A stretch of DNA of 64,000 bases, taken from Enterobacter soli ATCC BAA-2102. Its GTDB lineage: Bacteria; Pseudomonadota; Gammaproteobacteria; Enterobacterales; Enterobacteriaceae. This document shows positions 34,653 through 44,184 of the stretch, piece by piece; position 1 is the stretch's first letter; every line of letters starts with the position of its first letter. The position numbers were made by a program, and so were the translations under genes. Under the pieces are notes generated by a model, which saw nothing but the letters and a program-made list of their open reading frames with translations, ran no database searches and was not told where the DNA came from. The stretch is taken from NCBI RefSeq assembly GCF_001654845.1, contig NZ_LXES01000052.1:1-64000 (forward strand), read 5' to 3'.

Positions 34653-36578
34653 TTAATACTGACGGGCTTTTTTAACCTGCGCCTGCGTTTGCAGAGCGGC
34701 CTTGCGCACGGCAGATGACTCTGCCACCTGCGCATCGCCGGTTCGCCACCACGCGGCGTAATCGTGGGTCATGGTCTTCGGCAGCACTTTGATGTCCAGC
34801 AGCGTCGGGCCTGGATGCGCACGTGACGCCTCAAGCGCCGCCAGCAGGCTTTGCTCATCGTTTACCCGCCACGCGCGGCAGCCATAGCTTTGTGCGTTTT
34901 GCGCAAAATCGACCTTCACCAGCGGCCCGTCAAGCCGCCCGGTTTTTGGATTGCGCTGGCGGTTTTCCGTGCCCAAGCTGCCCATGCCGTGCCCCATTTG
35001 CAGGTTGTTAATGCAGCCGAAGCTGGCGTTATCAAACAGCAAAATGGTGACCTTAATCCCCTCCTGCACCGCGGTTTGCAGCTCGGAGTGCAGCATCATG
35101 TAGGAGCCGTCCCCCACCATGGCGTATACCGGCTGTTCTGGCCTGGCGAGCCTGGCACCAATGGCGGCCGCAATCTCGTAGCCCATGCAGGAATAGCCGT
35201 ACTCCAGGTGATAGCTGTCCGGCGTTTTGACCTGCCAGAGGCGCTGCAAATCTCCCGGCAGCGAACCAGCCGCACCCACCACGATGGCATTATCTTCAAT
35301 ATGCTGGTTAATCAGCCCCAGCACCCGCGTCTGGGTCAGGCGGGTATTAAGCGTCTCGCCGTATTCCGTCAGCTGCGCATCCAGGTGCCCCGCCACTTCG
35401 GGTATATCTGCCGGATGCCACTGGCGATCCCACAGACGGCGACACTCATCGCGCCAGGCGGATTGCGCCAGGGCAATCTCTTCTCCCCAGCCGCTACGGT
35501 AATTCCTGAGCGCATGGGTTAGCGCCTTCAGCCCGGTGTGGGCATCGGCAATCAGCGCGGTGGCGTCCAGCTTCAGGGCGTCAAATTCGGCCACGTTCAG
35601 CAGCAGAAATTCGACGTCAGGATGGGAAAAGAGCGCCTTGGAGCCGGTGGTAAAGTCGGTCAGGCGCGTGCCGACGCCAATCACTAAATCCGCCTGCGGC
35701 GCAAGCTGGTTGGCAGCCATTCCGCCCGTCACGCCCAACCCGCCCAGATTAAGTGGGTGGTCACTTACCAGCGCCCCCTTTCCGGCCTGGGTTTCGGCAA
35801 ACGGCAGTTGTAGCGTCTCGACAAATTCACGAAATGCCTCATGCGCGCCGGAGTAACGTACGCCGCCGCCGCACACCACCAGCGGACGACGCTTGCGGGC
35901 AATCAGCGCCTGCGCCTGCGCCAGACGCTGCGGGTCAGGCGGACGACGTTCGATGTGATGCACGCGACGCACGAAGAAGCTAAGGGGATAATCCCAGGCT
36001 TCGCCCTGCACGTCCTGCGGCAGGCAGATGGTCACTGCTCCGGTATTGGCGGGGTCAGTAAGCGTTCGCATCGCGCTTAACATTGCACTCATCAGCTGCT
36101 CCGGCCGGTTAATACGGTCCCAGTAGCGGGAGACCGGACGGAAGCAGTCGTTGGTGCTGATGCTGAGATCGTGATATTGCTCGATCTGCTGTAGCACCGG
36201 GTCCGGCTGGCGGCTGGCGTAGATATCGCCCGGCAGCAGCAACAGCGGAATACGGTTCGCCGTGGCGGTTGCCGCAGCGGTCACCATATTCGCGGCCCCC
36301 GGCCCGACGGACGAAGTAACGGCAAAAATACGCTGACGGCGGTGCTGTTTGGCGAACCCCGTCGCCATATGGGCGATGCCCTGCTCATTGCAGCCCTGCA
36401 TCACCTGCAAATGACCGGGGTCCTGCTCCAGCGCCTGGCCAATACCGAGCACGTTGCCGTGCCCGAAGATTGTGGCGATGCCCTCCACAAAGGGCGTTTC
36501 GTCGCCGTCCACGCTGACGTACTGTTGATTCAGGAACCGGACCAGCGCCTGGGCCATGGTCATACGTTCGGTTTGCAT
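34653..36578 (-). CDS. iolD: 3D-(3,5/4)-trihydroxycyclohexane-1,2-dione acylhydrolase (decyclizing)
   Basis: 641 residues, thiamine-diphosphate enzyme of the acetolactate-synthase superfamily. It opens the ring to 5-deoxy-glucuronate. The N-terminal PYR domain has the cofactor Glu region GCNEQGIAHMATGFA; there is a central domain (VVCGGGVRYSGA) and a C-terminal PP domain with the metal-binding GDGSYMMLHSELQTAVQEG ending in FDNASFGCINN. Strong ribosome-binding site aggaggtttt before the ATG at 36578. Eleven bases after iolA, so the two are one operon. Confidence 0.95.
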   Translation of the reverse strand: MQTERMTMAQALVRFLNQQYVSVDGDETPFVEGIATIFGHGNVLGIGQALEQDPGHLQVMQGCNEQGIAHMATGFAKQHRRQRIFAVTSSVGPGAANMVTAAATATANRIPLLLLPGDIYASRQPDPVLQQIEQYHDLSISTNDCFRPVSRYWDRINRPEQLMSAMLSAMRTLTDPANTGAVTICLPQDVQGEAWDYPLSFFVRRVHHIERRPPDPQRLAQAQALIARKRRPLVVCGGGVRYSGAHEAFREFVETLQLPFAETQAGKGALVSDHPLNLGGLGVTGGMAANQLAPQADLVIGVGTRLTDFTTGSKALFSHPDVEFLLLNVAEFDALKLDATALIADAHTGLKALTHALRNYRSGWGEEIALAQSAWRDECRRLWDRQWHPADIPEVAGHLDAQLTEYGETLNTRLTQTRVLGLINQHIEDNAIVVGAAGSLPGDLQRLWQVKTPDSYHLEYGYSCMGYEIAAAIGARLARPEQPVYAMVGDGSYMMLHSELQTAVQEGIKVTILLFDNASFGCINNLQMGHGMGSLGTENRQRNPKTGRLDGPLVKVDFAQNAQSYGCRAWRVNDEQSLLAALEASRAHPGPTLLDIKVLPKTMTHDYAAWWRTGDAQVAESSAVRKAALQTQAQVKKARQY

Positions 36579-36589
36579 AAAACCTCCTG

Positions 36590-38095
36590 TCAGCCCAGCG
36601 TTGGCATGGAGAACGCAGCGCCTGTCTCCTGCTGCATTTCCGGCCAGCGCGCGGTGATGGTTTTCATTCGGGTGTAGAAACGCACGCCGTCGTTGCCGTG
36701 GACGTTGAGCGCACCAAAAATCGAGCGCTTCCAGCCGCCAAAACTGTGGAATGCCATCGGCACCGGGATCGGCACGTTGACCCCCACCATGCCCGCCTGC
36801 ACCTCTTCGCAGAAGCGACGCGCGCAGCCGCCGTCACGGGTGAAGATCGCCGAGCCATTACCATATTCGTGGCGGTTAATCAGATCCACCGCGCTGGCGT
36901 AATCTGCTACACGCACCACAGAAAGCACCGGGCCGAAAATTTCTTCTTTATAGATGGTCATTTCCGGGGTGACGTTATCGAACAGCGTCGGCCCGACGAA
37001 ATAGCCCTGTTCGTGCCCTTTCACGCTGAAGCCGCGACCGTCCACGCGAAGTTTCGCCCCCTGCGCTTCCCCGCTGTCGATATAGCCCAGCACCTTGCTG
37101 CGATGCGCGGCAGAGATAAGCGGCCCCATTTCGTTTTCTGGCGACTGGTCCAGACCCGGCCCGACACGCAGCGCGGCAATCTGTTTTTCCAGCCGGGCGC
37201 AGAGGTCATCGGCAGTTTTATCGCCTACCGCCAGCACCACCGAGAGTGCCATGCAGCGTTCCCCCGCTGCGCCGAAGCCTGCGCCCATAATGGCGTTGGC
37301 CGCCATCTCCATATCCGCATCCGGCATTAAAATGCAGTGGTTTTTCGCGCCGCCCAGCGCCTGGCAGCGCTTACCGTGGGCAGACGCGGTCTGGTATATG
37401 TATTCCGCAATTGGCGTGGAGCCGACAAAGCTCACCGCCTGCACACGCGGGTCGGTCAGGAGCACATCAACGGACTCTTTATCGCCCTGCACTACGTTGA
37501 AAACGCCGTCCGGCAGGCCAGCCTCTTTCAGCAATTGCGCCAGTGCGAGCGCGAGAGAAGGGTCTTTTTCCGACGGTTTCAGCACAAAGGTGTTGCCGGT
37601 TGCCAGTGCAATCGGGAACATCCACATCGGTACCATCGCCGGGAAGTTAAACGGCGTGATCCCGACGCAGACCCCGAGCGGCTGCATCAGCGAGTGGCTG
37701 TCGACGCCGGTGCCCACGTTCGCAGAGTGTTCACCCTTTTGCAGATGCGGGATGCCGCAAGCAAATTCCACCACCTCCAGGCCGCGGGTCAGTTCGCCCA
37801 CCGCGTCGGAGAAGACCTTGCCGTGCTCTTCGCTGATGATACGGGCCAGGCGCGTCATGTTCTCTTCCAGCAGCGCCTTGAAACGGAACATCACACGCGC
37901 GCGCTTAAGCGGAGCCTGCCGCGCCCATGCCGGAAACGCCTGCTGCGCGGCGGCAATGGCCTGCCCGGTTTCCTGTGCCGTACTCATCACCACCTGGCGG
38001 ATCTGCTCGCCGGTGGCCGGGTTGAAGATCGCCTGAACGCGCTGGCCTGAACCGGTGACACTTTCGCCGTGAATAAAATTCGCTACCGTCTCCAT
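36590..38095 (-). CDS. iolA: Methylmalonate-semialdehyde dehydrogenase (CoA-acylating)
   Basis: 501 residues, aldehyde dehydrogenase superfamily. It turns malonate semialdehyde (or methylmalonate semialdehyde) plus CoA and NAD into acetyl-CoA (or propionyl-CoA), the last step of inositol breakdown. Catalytic Cys281 in GAAGERCMALS; NAD-site segments FNFPAMVPMWMFPIALATGN and VSFVGSTPIAEYIY. It lacks the general-base Glu usual in hydrolytic ALDHs, as expected for the CoA-acylating class (LGGAKNHCI at that place). First gene of the iolAD unit, divergent from iolR with 292 bp between starts. Confidence 0.94.
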   Translation of the reverse strand: METVANFIHGESVTGSGQRVQAIFNPATGEQIRQVVMSTAQETGQAIAAAQQAFPAWARQAPLKRARVMFRFKALLEENMTRLARIISEEHGKVFSDAVGELTRGLEVVEFACGIPHLQKGEHSANVGTGVDSHSLMQPLGVCVGITPFNFPAMVPMWMFPIALATGNTFVLKPSEKDPSLALALAQLLKEAGLPDGVFNVVQGDKESVDVLLTDPRVQAVSFVGSTPIAEYIYQTASAHGKRCQALGGAKNHCILMPDADMEMAANAIMGAGFGAAGERCMALSVVLAVGDKTADDLCARLEKQIAALRVGPGLDQSPENEMGPLISAAHRSKVLGYIDSGEAQGAKLRVDGRGFSVKGHEQGYFVGPTLFDNVTPEMTIYKEEIFGPVLSVVRVADYASAVDLINRHEYGNGSAIFTRDGGCARRFCEEVQAGMVGVNVPIPVPMAFHSFGGWKRSIFGALNVHGNDGVRFYTRMKTITARWPEMQQETGAAFSMPTLG

Positions 38096-38156
38096 CCTTA
38101 ACCTCTCGCTGTTGATACGTGACTGTTACCTGAACACTGTGTACAGAACACTATAT

Positions 38157-38174
38157 ATGAAACAAATATTCCAT
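38157..38174 (+). promoter_or_regulatory. Candidate IolR operator upstream of iolA
   Basis: ATGAAACAAATATTCCAT is an imperfect palindrome (ATGAAAC against ATGGAAT on the other strand, four bases apart). It lies about 62-79 bp upstream of the iolA start. It is the best of the three related sites in the cluster. Confidence 0.5.
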
Positions 38175-38289
38175 TTTAAGCTGAAATAAAATAAATGATG
38201 ATTATTGTGATCAAGGATGGATTTTCATGTTAACAGCCAACAACACTGACGCAGCGTGCGCTATTAAGGCATTTCAGGCGAGGAAATGA

Positions 38290-38307
38290 CTGAAGCTTCT
38301 GTTTCAT
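38290..38307 (-). promoter_or_regulatory. Candidate IolR operator upstream of iolR
   Basis: Minus-strand ATGAAACAGAAGCTTCAG matches the iolA site at 12 of 18 bases and contains the perfect palindrome GAAGCTTC. It lies about 80-100 bp before the iolR start, so it could mediate autoregulation. Confidence 0.4.
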
Positions 38308-38387
38308 TTTTGCTGCCAGATGGATGGCCGACATTTAAAAGACGCGGTTTTGCGTTTAGAATCATATGACTGTATTTGGGGGATAAC

Positions 38388-39218
38388 ATGACGACAGCAA
38401 CCAGCCTGAACGAACTGCAGCAGCAAATCCGCGATCGCTACGATAGCCTGAGCAAGAGGCTGCAACAGGTCTCCCGCTATGTGCTGGATAATACTAACAG
38501 CGTGGCCTTTGATACGGTTGCCGTCATTGCCGAGCGCGCCGACGTGCCGCCATCGACGCTGATCCGCTTTGCTAACGCCTTTGACTTCACCGGGTTCAAC
38601 GAAATGAAACAGCTGTTTCGTATGAACCTGGTGGAAGAAACCGCCAGCTACAGCGATCGCGCCCGGCTGTTCCGCGAAATGGAGAACGAGACCGTGCCGG
38701 AAACGCCGCTCGATATCCTGCAAGAGTTCGCCCGTTCAAATGCGCAGGCGCTACAACAGCTGGCCGCCCGCGCCGAGCCGGAGATGCTGGAGCGCGCCGT
38801 GCAGCTGCTGGCCGATGCCGACACCATCTACATCGCCGGTTTACGCCGTTCCTTTAGCGTCGCTGCCTATCTGACCTACGCCCTGAGCCATCTGGAGTGC
38901 CGCCCTATTCTGCTCGATGGCATGGGCGGGATGCTGCGCGAGCAGATCAGCCGCATTAAGGCGCGGGACATTGTGGTGTCGATCAGCTTCTCGCCGTACG
39001 CGGAAGAGACGGTGATGGTCAGTGAAACCGCCGCCAGTGTCGGCGCGCGGCAGATTGTGATTACGGACAGCCAGATCAGCCCGCTGGCGACGTTTAGCGA
39101 TCTCTGCTTTGTGGTGAAAGAGGCGCAGGTAGATGCGTTCCGGTCTCAGTCGGCAACGCTGTGTCTGGTGCAGTCGCTGGTGGTGGCGCTGGCGTATCGG
39201 TTGGGTGAGGGGAAGTAA
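38388..39218 (+). CDS. iolR: RpiR-family regulator of inositol catabolism
   Basis: 276 residues. The N-terminal RpiR-type HTH (AVIAERADVPPSTLIRFANAFDF, about 50-72) is followed by a SIS sugar-phosphate-binding domain (about 125-265; ADTIYIAGLRRSFSVAAYLT, DIVVSISFSPYAEETV). In enterobacteria and rhizobia RpiR-type IolR represses the iol genes until an inositol intermediate binds the SIS domain. The ATG at 38388 follows tgggggat, a good ribosome-binding site. It faces away from iolA and ends 55 bases before the convergent guaA stop. Confidence 0.92.
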   Translation: MTTATSLNELQQQIRDRYDSLSKRLQQVSRYVLDNTNSVAFDTVAVIAERADVPPSTLIRFANAFDFTGFNEMKQLFRMNLVEETASYSDRARLFREMENETVPETPLDILQEFARSNAQALQQLAARAEPEMLERAVQLLADADTIYIAGLRRSFSVAAYLTYALSHLECRPILLDGMGGMLREQISRIKARDIVVSISFSPYAEETVMVSETAASVGARQIVITDSQISPLATFSDLCFVVKEAQVDAFRSQSATLCLVQSLVVALAYRLGEGK

Positions 39219-39223
39219 GGAAA

Positions 39224-39256
39224 TAAAAAACCCCCTGCACAGGCAGAGGGTTTTGG
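39224..39256 (-). terminator. Terminator of guaBA (possibly bidirectional)
   Basis: Minus strand: CCCTCTGcctgtgCAGGGGG followed by TTTTTTATT. On the plus strand the stem is followed by TTTT, so it may also end iolR. Confidence 0.8.
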
Positions 39257-39273
39257 GTTAGATCAGAGGGGGA

Positions 39274-40851
39274 TTATTCCCACTCAATCGTAGCCGGTGG
39301 CTTACCGCTGATGTCATACACCACGCGGGAAATACCGTTAACTTCGTTGATGATGCGATTAGACACACGGCCCAGGAAGTCGTACGGCAGGTGCGCCCAG
39401 TGTGCAGTCATGAAGTCGATGGTTTCTACCGCACGCAGGGAAACAACCCAGTCGTATTTACGGCCATCGCCCATCACGCCTACAGAACGAACCGGCAGGA
39501 ACACGGTGAACGCCTGGCTCACTTTGTTGTACAGGTCAGCTTTGTGCAGCTCTTCGATGAAGATAGCATCCGCACGACGCAGCAGGTCGCAGTACTCTTT
39601 CTTCACTTCGCCCAGCACACGCACGCCCAGACCTGGACCCGGGAACGGATGACGGTAGAGCATATCGTACGGCAGACCCAGCTCCAGACCGATTTTACGC
39701 ACTTCATCTTTGAACAGCTCACGCAGCGGTTCAACCAGACCCATCTTCATCTCTTTCGGCAGGCCGCCCACGTTGTGGTGAGATTTGATGACGTGTGCTT
39801 TACCGGTTGCTGATGCAGCGGATTCGATAACGTCAGGGTAGATAGTGCCCTGTGCCAGCCATTTAACGTCTTCAAGCTTGAGCGCTTCTTCGTCGAACAC
39901 TTCTACGAAGACGCGGCCAATGATTTTACGTTTGGCTTCTGGATCGTTTTCACCTTCCAGCGCATCGAGGAAGCGCTTCTCGCCTTCCACATGAACGATG
40001 TTCAGACCGAAGTGGTCACCAAACATGTCCATAACCTGCTGGGCTTCGTTCAGACGCAGCAGACCGTTGTCCACGAATACGCAGGTCAGATTTTTGCCGA
40101 TAGCACGGTGCAGCAGCATCGCAGTTACAGAGGAGTCAACGCCACCGGACAGGCCGAGGATCACTTTGTCATCGCCAACCTGCTGACGGATACGCTCAAC
40201 CGCGTCGTCGATGATTTTCGCCGGGGTCCACAGGGCTTCACACTGGCAGATGTCACGCACGAAGCGTTCCAGCATGCGCATCCCCTGACGGGTATGGGTC
40301 ACTTCCGGGTGGAACTGTACGCCGTAGAAGCGTTTTTCTTCGTTCGCCATAATCGCGAACGGGCAGCTTTCGGTGCTGGCAACGGTCACAAAATCAGCCG
40401 GGATAGCGGTCACTTTATCGCCGTGACTCATCCATACATCCAGCAGCGGTTTGCCATCTGCGGTCAGGGAGTCTTCGATACCACGCACCAGCGCGCTGTC
40501 AGTTACCACTTCAACCTGAGCATAGCCGAACTCACGCTCGTTAGAACCTTCAACGTGGCCGCCCAGCTGCATTGCCATGGTTTGCATCCCGTAGCACACG
40601 CCGAACACCGGAACGCCTGCTTCAAACACGTACTGCGGTGCGCGCGGGCTGTTCTCTTCGGTGGTGCTTTCCGGGCCACCGGACAGGATGATGCCGCTTG
40701 GATTGAATTCGCGAATCTGTGCTTCCGTGACATCCCACGCCCACAGTTCACAGTAAACGCCCAGTTCACGCACGCGGCGCGCCACCAGCTGAGTGTACTG
40801 AGAACCAAAATCGAGGATGAGGATGCGATGTTTATGAATGTTTTCCGTCAT
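39274..40851 (-). CDS. guaA: GMP synthase (glutamine-hydrolysing)
   Basis: 525 residues, the E. coli length. An N-terminal class I glutamine amidotransferase has nucleophile Cys86 in GVCYGMQ and His/Glu in GVQFHPEV (near 178-185). The ATP pyrophosphatase domain has the PP-loop LSGGVDSS (near 233-240), and a C-terminal dimerisation domain ends GKPPATIEWE. It aminates XMP to GMP. 68 bases downstream of guaB in the guaBA operon. It resumes the conserved backbone after the inositol block. Confidence 0.97.
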   Translation of the reverse strand: MTENIHKHRILILDFGSQYTQLVARRVRELGVYCELWAWDVTEAQIREFNPSGIILSGGPESTTEENSPRAPQYVFEAGVPVFGVCYGMQTMAMQLGGHVEGSNEREFGYAQVEVVTDSALVRGIEDSLTADGKPLLDVWMSHGDKVTAIPADFVTVASTESCPFAIMANEEKRFYGVQFHPEVTHTRQGMRMLERFVRDICQCEALWTPAKIIDDAVERIRQQVGDDKVILGLSGGVDSSVTAMLLHRAIGKNLTCVFVDNGLLRLNEAQQVMDMFGDHFGLNIVHVEGEKRFLDALEGENDPEAKRKIIGRVFVEVFDEEALKLEDVKWLAQGTIYPDVIESAASATGKAHVIKSHHNVGGLPKEMKMGLVEPLRELFKDEVRKIGLELGLPYDMLYRHPFPGPGLGVRVLGEVKKEYCDLLRRADAIFIEELHKADLYNKVSQAFTVFLPVRSVGVMGDGRKYDWVVSLRAVETIDFMTAHWAHLPYDFLGRVSNRIINEVNGISRVVYDISGKPPATIEWE

Positions 40852-40919
40852 TGACGCTAATTCCGAGGCAAGTGAAACAGATTAAATAAATCGCCCGACA
40901 CAAGGTCGGGCGAAGAAAA

Positions 40920-42386
40920 TCATGATCCCAGACGGTAGTTCGGGGACTCTTTGGTGATCGTCACGTCGTGAACGTGGCTTTCCTGGATACCCGCACCGCT
41001 GATACGTACGAATTCCGCTTTAGTACGCAGCAGGTCAATGGTACCACAGCCGGTCAGACCCATACAGGAGCGCAGGCCGCCCATCTGCTGGTGAATGATC
41101 TCTTTCAGACGGCCTTTATAGGCAACGCGACCTTCGATACCTTCCGGTACCAGTTTGTCAGCGGCGTTATCGGTCTGGAAGTAACGGTCAGAAGAGCCTT
41201 TGGACATCGCGCCCAGGGAACCCATACCGCGGTATGATTTGTAAGAACGGCCCTGGAAGAGTTCGATTTCGCCCGGGGATTCTTCAGTACCGGCCAGCAT
41301 GGAGCCTACCATTACGGCAGCAGCGCCAGCGGCGATAGCTTTAGCGATGTCACCAGAGAAGCGGATGCCGCCATCAGCGATAACCGGAACACCGGTGCCT
41401 TCCAGCGCTTCAACCGCGTCAGAAACGGCGGTGATCTGTGGAACGCCCACGCCGGTCACGATACGGGTCGTACAGATGGAGCCTGGGCCAATACCCACTT
41501 TCACCGCGCTGCAACCGGCTTCAGCCAGAGCACGAGCGCCTGCGCCAGTCGCCACGTTACCGCCAATGATTTGCAGGTCAGGGTATTTCGCACGGGTATC
41601 ACGGATACGTTGCAGAACGCCTTCGGAATGGCCGTGAGAGGAGTCAATCAGCAGCACGTCAACACCAGCCGCAACCAGCGCATCAACACGCTCTTCGTTG
41701 CCAGCACCCGCGCCAACCGCAGCACCTACACGCAGACGGCCATGCTCGTCTTTACAGGCGTTTGGTTTGCGTTCTGCTTTCTGGAAGTCTTTAACGGTGA
41801 TCATGCCACGCAGGTGGAAGTTCGCATCCACAACCAGCGCTTTCTCAACGCGTTTTTCGTGCATTTTCGCGAAGACCACTTCACGCGTTTCGCCTTCACG
41901 AACGGTCACCAGACGCTCTTTCGGCGTCATGTAAACGCTGACAGGCTGGTTCAGGTCGGTCACGAAACGCACGTCACGGCCGGTGATGATACCGACCAGT
42001 TCGTTGGCTTCAGTCACAACCGGGTAACCGGCAAAGCCGTTACGTTCGGTCAGGGCTTTAACTTCGTGCAGCGTGGTAGTTGGCAGAACGGTCTGTGGGT
42101 CGGTGACGATACCGGACTCATGTTTCTTCACGCGGCGAACTTCTTCAGCCTGACGCTCGATAGACATGTTTTTGTGAATAAAGCCAATGCCACCTTCCTG
42201 TGCCAGGGCGATAGCCAGGCGCGCTTCAGTCACGGTGTCCATTGCCGCAGAGAGCATAGGAATGTTCAGGCGAATGGTTTTAGTCAACTGCGTGCTGAGG
42301 TCGGCAGTATTCGGCAGAACGGTGGAGTGAGCGGGAACAAGGAGGACGTCGTCAAACGTCAGTGCTTCTTTAGCGATACGTAGCAT
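40920..42386 (-). CDS. guaB: IMP dehydrogenase
   Basis: 488 residues, the E. coli length. It oxidises IMP to XMP, the committed step to GMP. TIM-barrel with the catalytic-Cys loop GPGSICTTRIVTG (near 299-311) and flap arginine region RGMGSLGAM. A pair of CBS domains is inserted at about 93-205 (SGIVTDPQTVLPTTTLHEV onward). The start MLRIAKEALTFDDVLLVP at 42386 is conserved; an ATG two codons upstream is possible. Divergent from xseA. Confidence 0.97.
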   Translation of the reverse strand: MLRIAKEALTFDDVLLVPAHSTVLPNTADLSTQLTKTIRLNIPMLSAAMDTVTEARLAIALAQEGGIGFIHKNMSIERQAEEVRRVKKHESGIVTDPQTVLPTTTLHEVKALTERNGFAGYPVVTEANELVGIITGRDVRFVTDLNQPVSVYMTPKERLVTVREGETREVVFAKMHEKRVEKALVVDANFHLRGMITVKDFQKAERKPNACKDEHGRLRVGAAVGAGAGNEERVDALVAAGVDVLLIDSSHGHSEGVLQRIRDTRAKYPDLQIIGGNVATGAGARALAEAGCSAVKVGIGPGSICTTRIVTGVGVPQITAVSDAVEALEGTGVPVIADGGIRFSGDIAKAIAAGAAAVMVGSMLAGTEESPGEIELFQGRSYKSYRGMGSLGAMSKGSSDRYFQTDNAADKLVPEGIEGRVAYKGRLKEIIHQQMGGLRSCMGLTGCGTIDLLRTKAEFVRISGAGIQESHVHDVTITKESPNYRLGS

Positions 42387-42437
42387 GGGCAATATCTCTG
42401 ACCTGGGTGGTTAAATATTGCCGTGGCATTATACAGA

Positions 42438-42453
42438 GCGTAACCGATTGCAT
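42438..42453 (-). promoter_or_regulatory. Candidate PurR operator of guaBA
   Basis: Minus-strand ATGCAATCGGTTACGC fits the PurR pattern with a CG centre and resembles the guaB site of E. coli. It lies 52-67 bp upstream of the guaB start codon. Confidence 0.6.
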
Positions 42454-42545
42454 CCACACTTTTTTATAAAAAATACTTGCGCTCCCCTCTCAGCAGGTTA
42501 CTATCGACTGAATAACTTGCTGATTTAGAATTTGATCCCGCTCAC

Positions 42546-43919
42546 ATGTTATCCTCTCAAACCCCCTCAATTTTTACTGTCAGCCGCCTAAATCAAACGG
42601 TTCGTTTACTGCTTGAGCAGGAAATGGGGCAGGTCTGGATCAGCGGTGAAATTTCAAACTTCACCCAACCGTCATCCGGCCATTGGTACTTTACGCTAAA
42701 AGATGATACCGCTCAGGTACGCTGCGCGATGTTCCGCAACAGCAATCGTCGCGTGACCTTCCGCCCACAGCATGGCCAGCAGGTTCTGGTTCGCGCCAAT
42801 ATCACCCTGTATGAACCGCGCGGCGACTATCAGATTATTGTCGAGAGTATGCAGCCCGCGGGTGAAGGCTTACTGCAACAGAAATACGAACAGTTAAAAG
42901 CCAAACTCTCCGCAGAGGGTCTGTTCGACCAGCAGTTCAAAAAACCACTGCCCTCACCTGCGCACTGCGTGGGCGTCATCACCTCTAAGACCGGTGCGGC
43001 CCTGCACGATATTTTGCACGTGCTTAAGCGTCGTGATCCTTCCCTGCCCGTCATCATCTACCCGACAGCCGTTCAGGGTGACGATGCGCCAGCGCAAATC
43101 GTCCGCGCAATAGAACTGGCCAACACGCGTCAGGAGTGTGATGTGCTGATCGTCGGTCGCGGCGGCGGCTCGCTGGAAGATTTGTGGAGCTTTAACGACG
43201 AGCGGGTAGCGCGGGCCATCTTTGCCAGCCTTATCCCGGTGGTGAGCGCCGTCGGACACGAAACAGACGTGACTATCGCGGATTTTGTGGCTGATCTGCG
43301 CGCACCAACGCCATCGGCGGCAGCAGAAGTGGTGAGCCGCAATCAGCTTGAATTACTGCGCCAGCTTCAGAACGGGCAGCAGCGTCTTGAAATGGCGATG
43401 GATTATTTCCTCGCCAACCGCACCCGCCGCTTTACGCAGCTTCATCATCGCCTGCAACAGCAGCACCCTCAGCTGCGTCTGGCGCGTCAGCAAACCGTGC
43501 TGGATCGCCTGCGTCAGCGGATGAACTTCGCCCTGGATAATCAGCTTAAGCGCGCGGTATCACGCCAGCAGCGCGTGACTCAGCGCCTGAACCAGCAAAA
43601 CCCGCAGCCGAAAATTTATCGCGCGCAAACGCGTATTCAGCAGCTGGAGTTTCGCCTGGCAGAGAACCTGCGTGCACGGCTGAGCAGCACCCGTGAACGC
43701 TTTGGTAATGCCGTGACCCATCTTGAGGCCGTCAGCCCGCTCTCTACGCTTGCGCGAGGCTACAGCGTGACAACCGCAACGGATGGCAAAGTGCTGAAAC
43801 AGACCAAACAAGTGAAAGCCGGTGATGTGCTCACCACCCGGCTGTCAGATGGCTGGGTGGAAAGCGAAGTGAAAGGCGTGACCGCTGCGAAAAAAACGCG
43901 GAAGAAAAAGCCGGATTAA
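42546..43919 (+). CDS. xseA: Exodeoxyribonuclease VII large subunit
   Basis: 457 residues (456 in E. coli). An N-terminal OB-fold (EMGQVWISGEISNFTQPSSG) is followed by the catalytic domain (GVITSKTGAALHDILHVLKRR; VGRGGGSLEDLWSFNDE; GHETDVTIADFVADLRAPTP), a long coiled-coil rich in Gln/Arg (about 280-385) and a C-terminal segment LARGYSVTT. With XseB it degrades single-stranded DNA to oligonucleotides. ATG at 42546; the stop overlaps yfgJ on the other strand by three bases. Confidence 0.96.
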   Translation: MLSSQTPSIFTVSRLNQTVRLLLEQEMGQVWISGEISNFTQPSSGHWYFTLKDDTAQVRCAMFRNSNRRVTFRPQHGQQVLVRANITLYEPRGDYQIIVESMQPAGEGLLQQKYEQLKAKLSAEGLFDQQFKKPLPSPAHCVGVITSKTGAALHDILHVLKRRDPSLPVIIYPTAVQGDDAPAQIVRAIELANTRQECDVLIVGRGGGSLEDLWSFNDERVARAIFASLIPVVSAVGHETDVTIADFVADLRAPTPSAAAEVVSRNQLELLRQLQNGQQRLEMAMDYFLANRTRRFTQLHHRLQQQHPQLRLARQQTVLDRLRQRMNFALDNQLKRAVSRQQRVTQRLNQQNPQPKIYRAQTRIQQLEFRLAENLRARLSSTRERFGNAVTHLEAVSPLSTLARGYSVTTATDGKVLKQTKQVKAGDVLTTRLSDGWVESEVKGVTAAKKTRKKKPD

Positions 43920-44131
43920 ACCGGCACAAATTCCACACGTTTTTTAGAGATCAACCCGTGGCCGTTCTGGCAGAAATAATCCACTGCTCCGCAGGCTTTT
44001 AGCACCTGGAGCGGCTTATGGCACTCCGGGCAGCGCGCTTCCAGCGCAATATCGTTGTTGCACTGTTCACAGTGCGCCACACCGTTTTGTGGCTCCAGCT
44101 CTGCATGGCAATCCGGGCAGATAATCGACAT
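43916..44131 (-). CDS. yfgJ: YfgJ, zinc-ribbon protein
   Basis: 71 residues, essentially all zinc ribbon: CPDC (6-9), CEQC (21-24), CPEC (34-37), then CGAVDYFCQNGH, giving enough Cys/His pairs for two metal sites. It matches the DUF1407/zinc-ribbon family of E. coli YfgJ, with no assigned function. Strong ribosome-binding site aaaggagtcact before the ATG at 44131. In E. coli der follows on the other side; here the fourth accessory block begins. Confidence 0.9.
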   Translation of the reverse strand: MSIICPDCHAELEPQNGVAHCEQCNNDIALEARCPECHKPLQVLKACGAVDYFCQNGHGLISKKRVEFVPV

Positions 44132-44184
44132 AGTGACTCCTTTGGCCAGGTATTCATTACTGCGTTAATTTTATCACGATGCGC

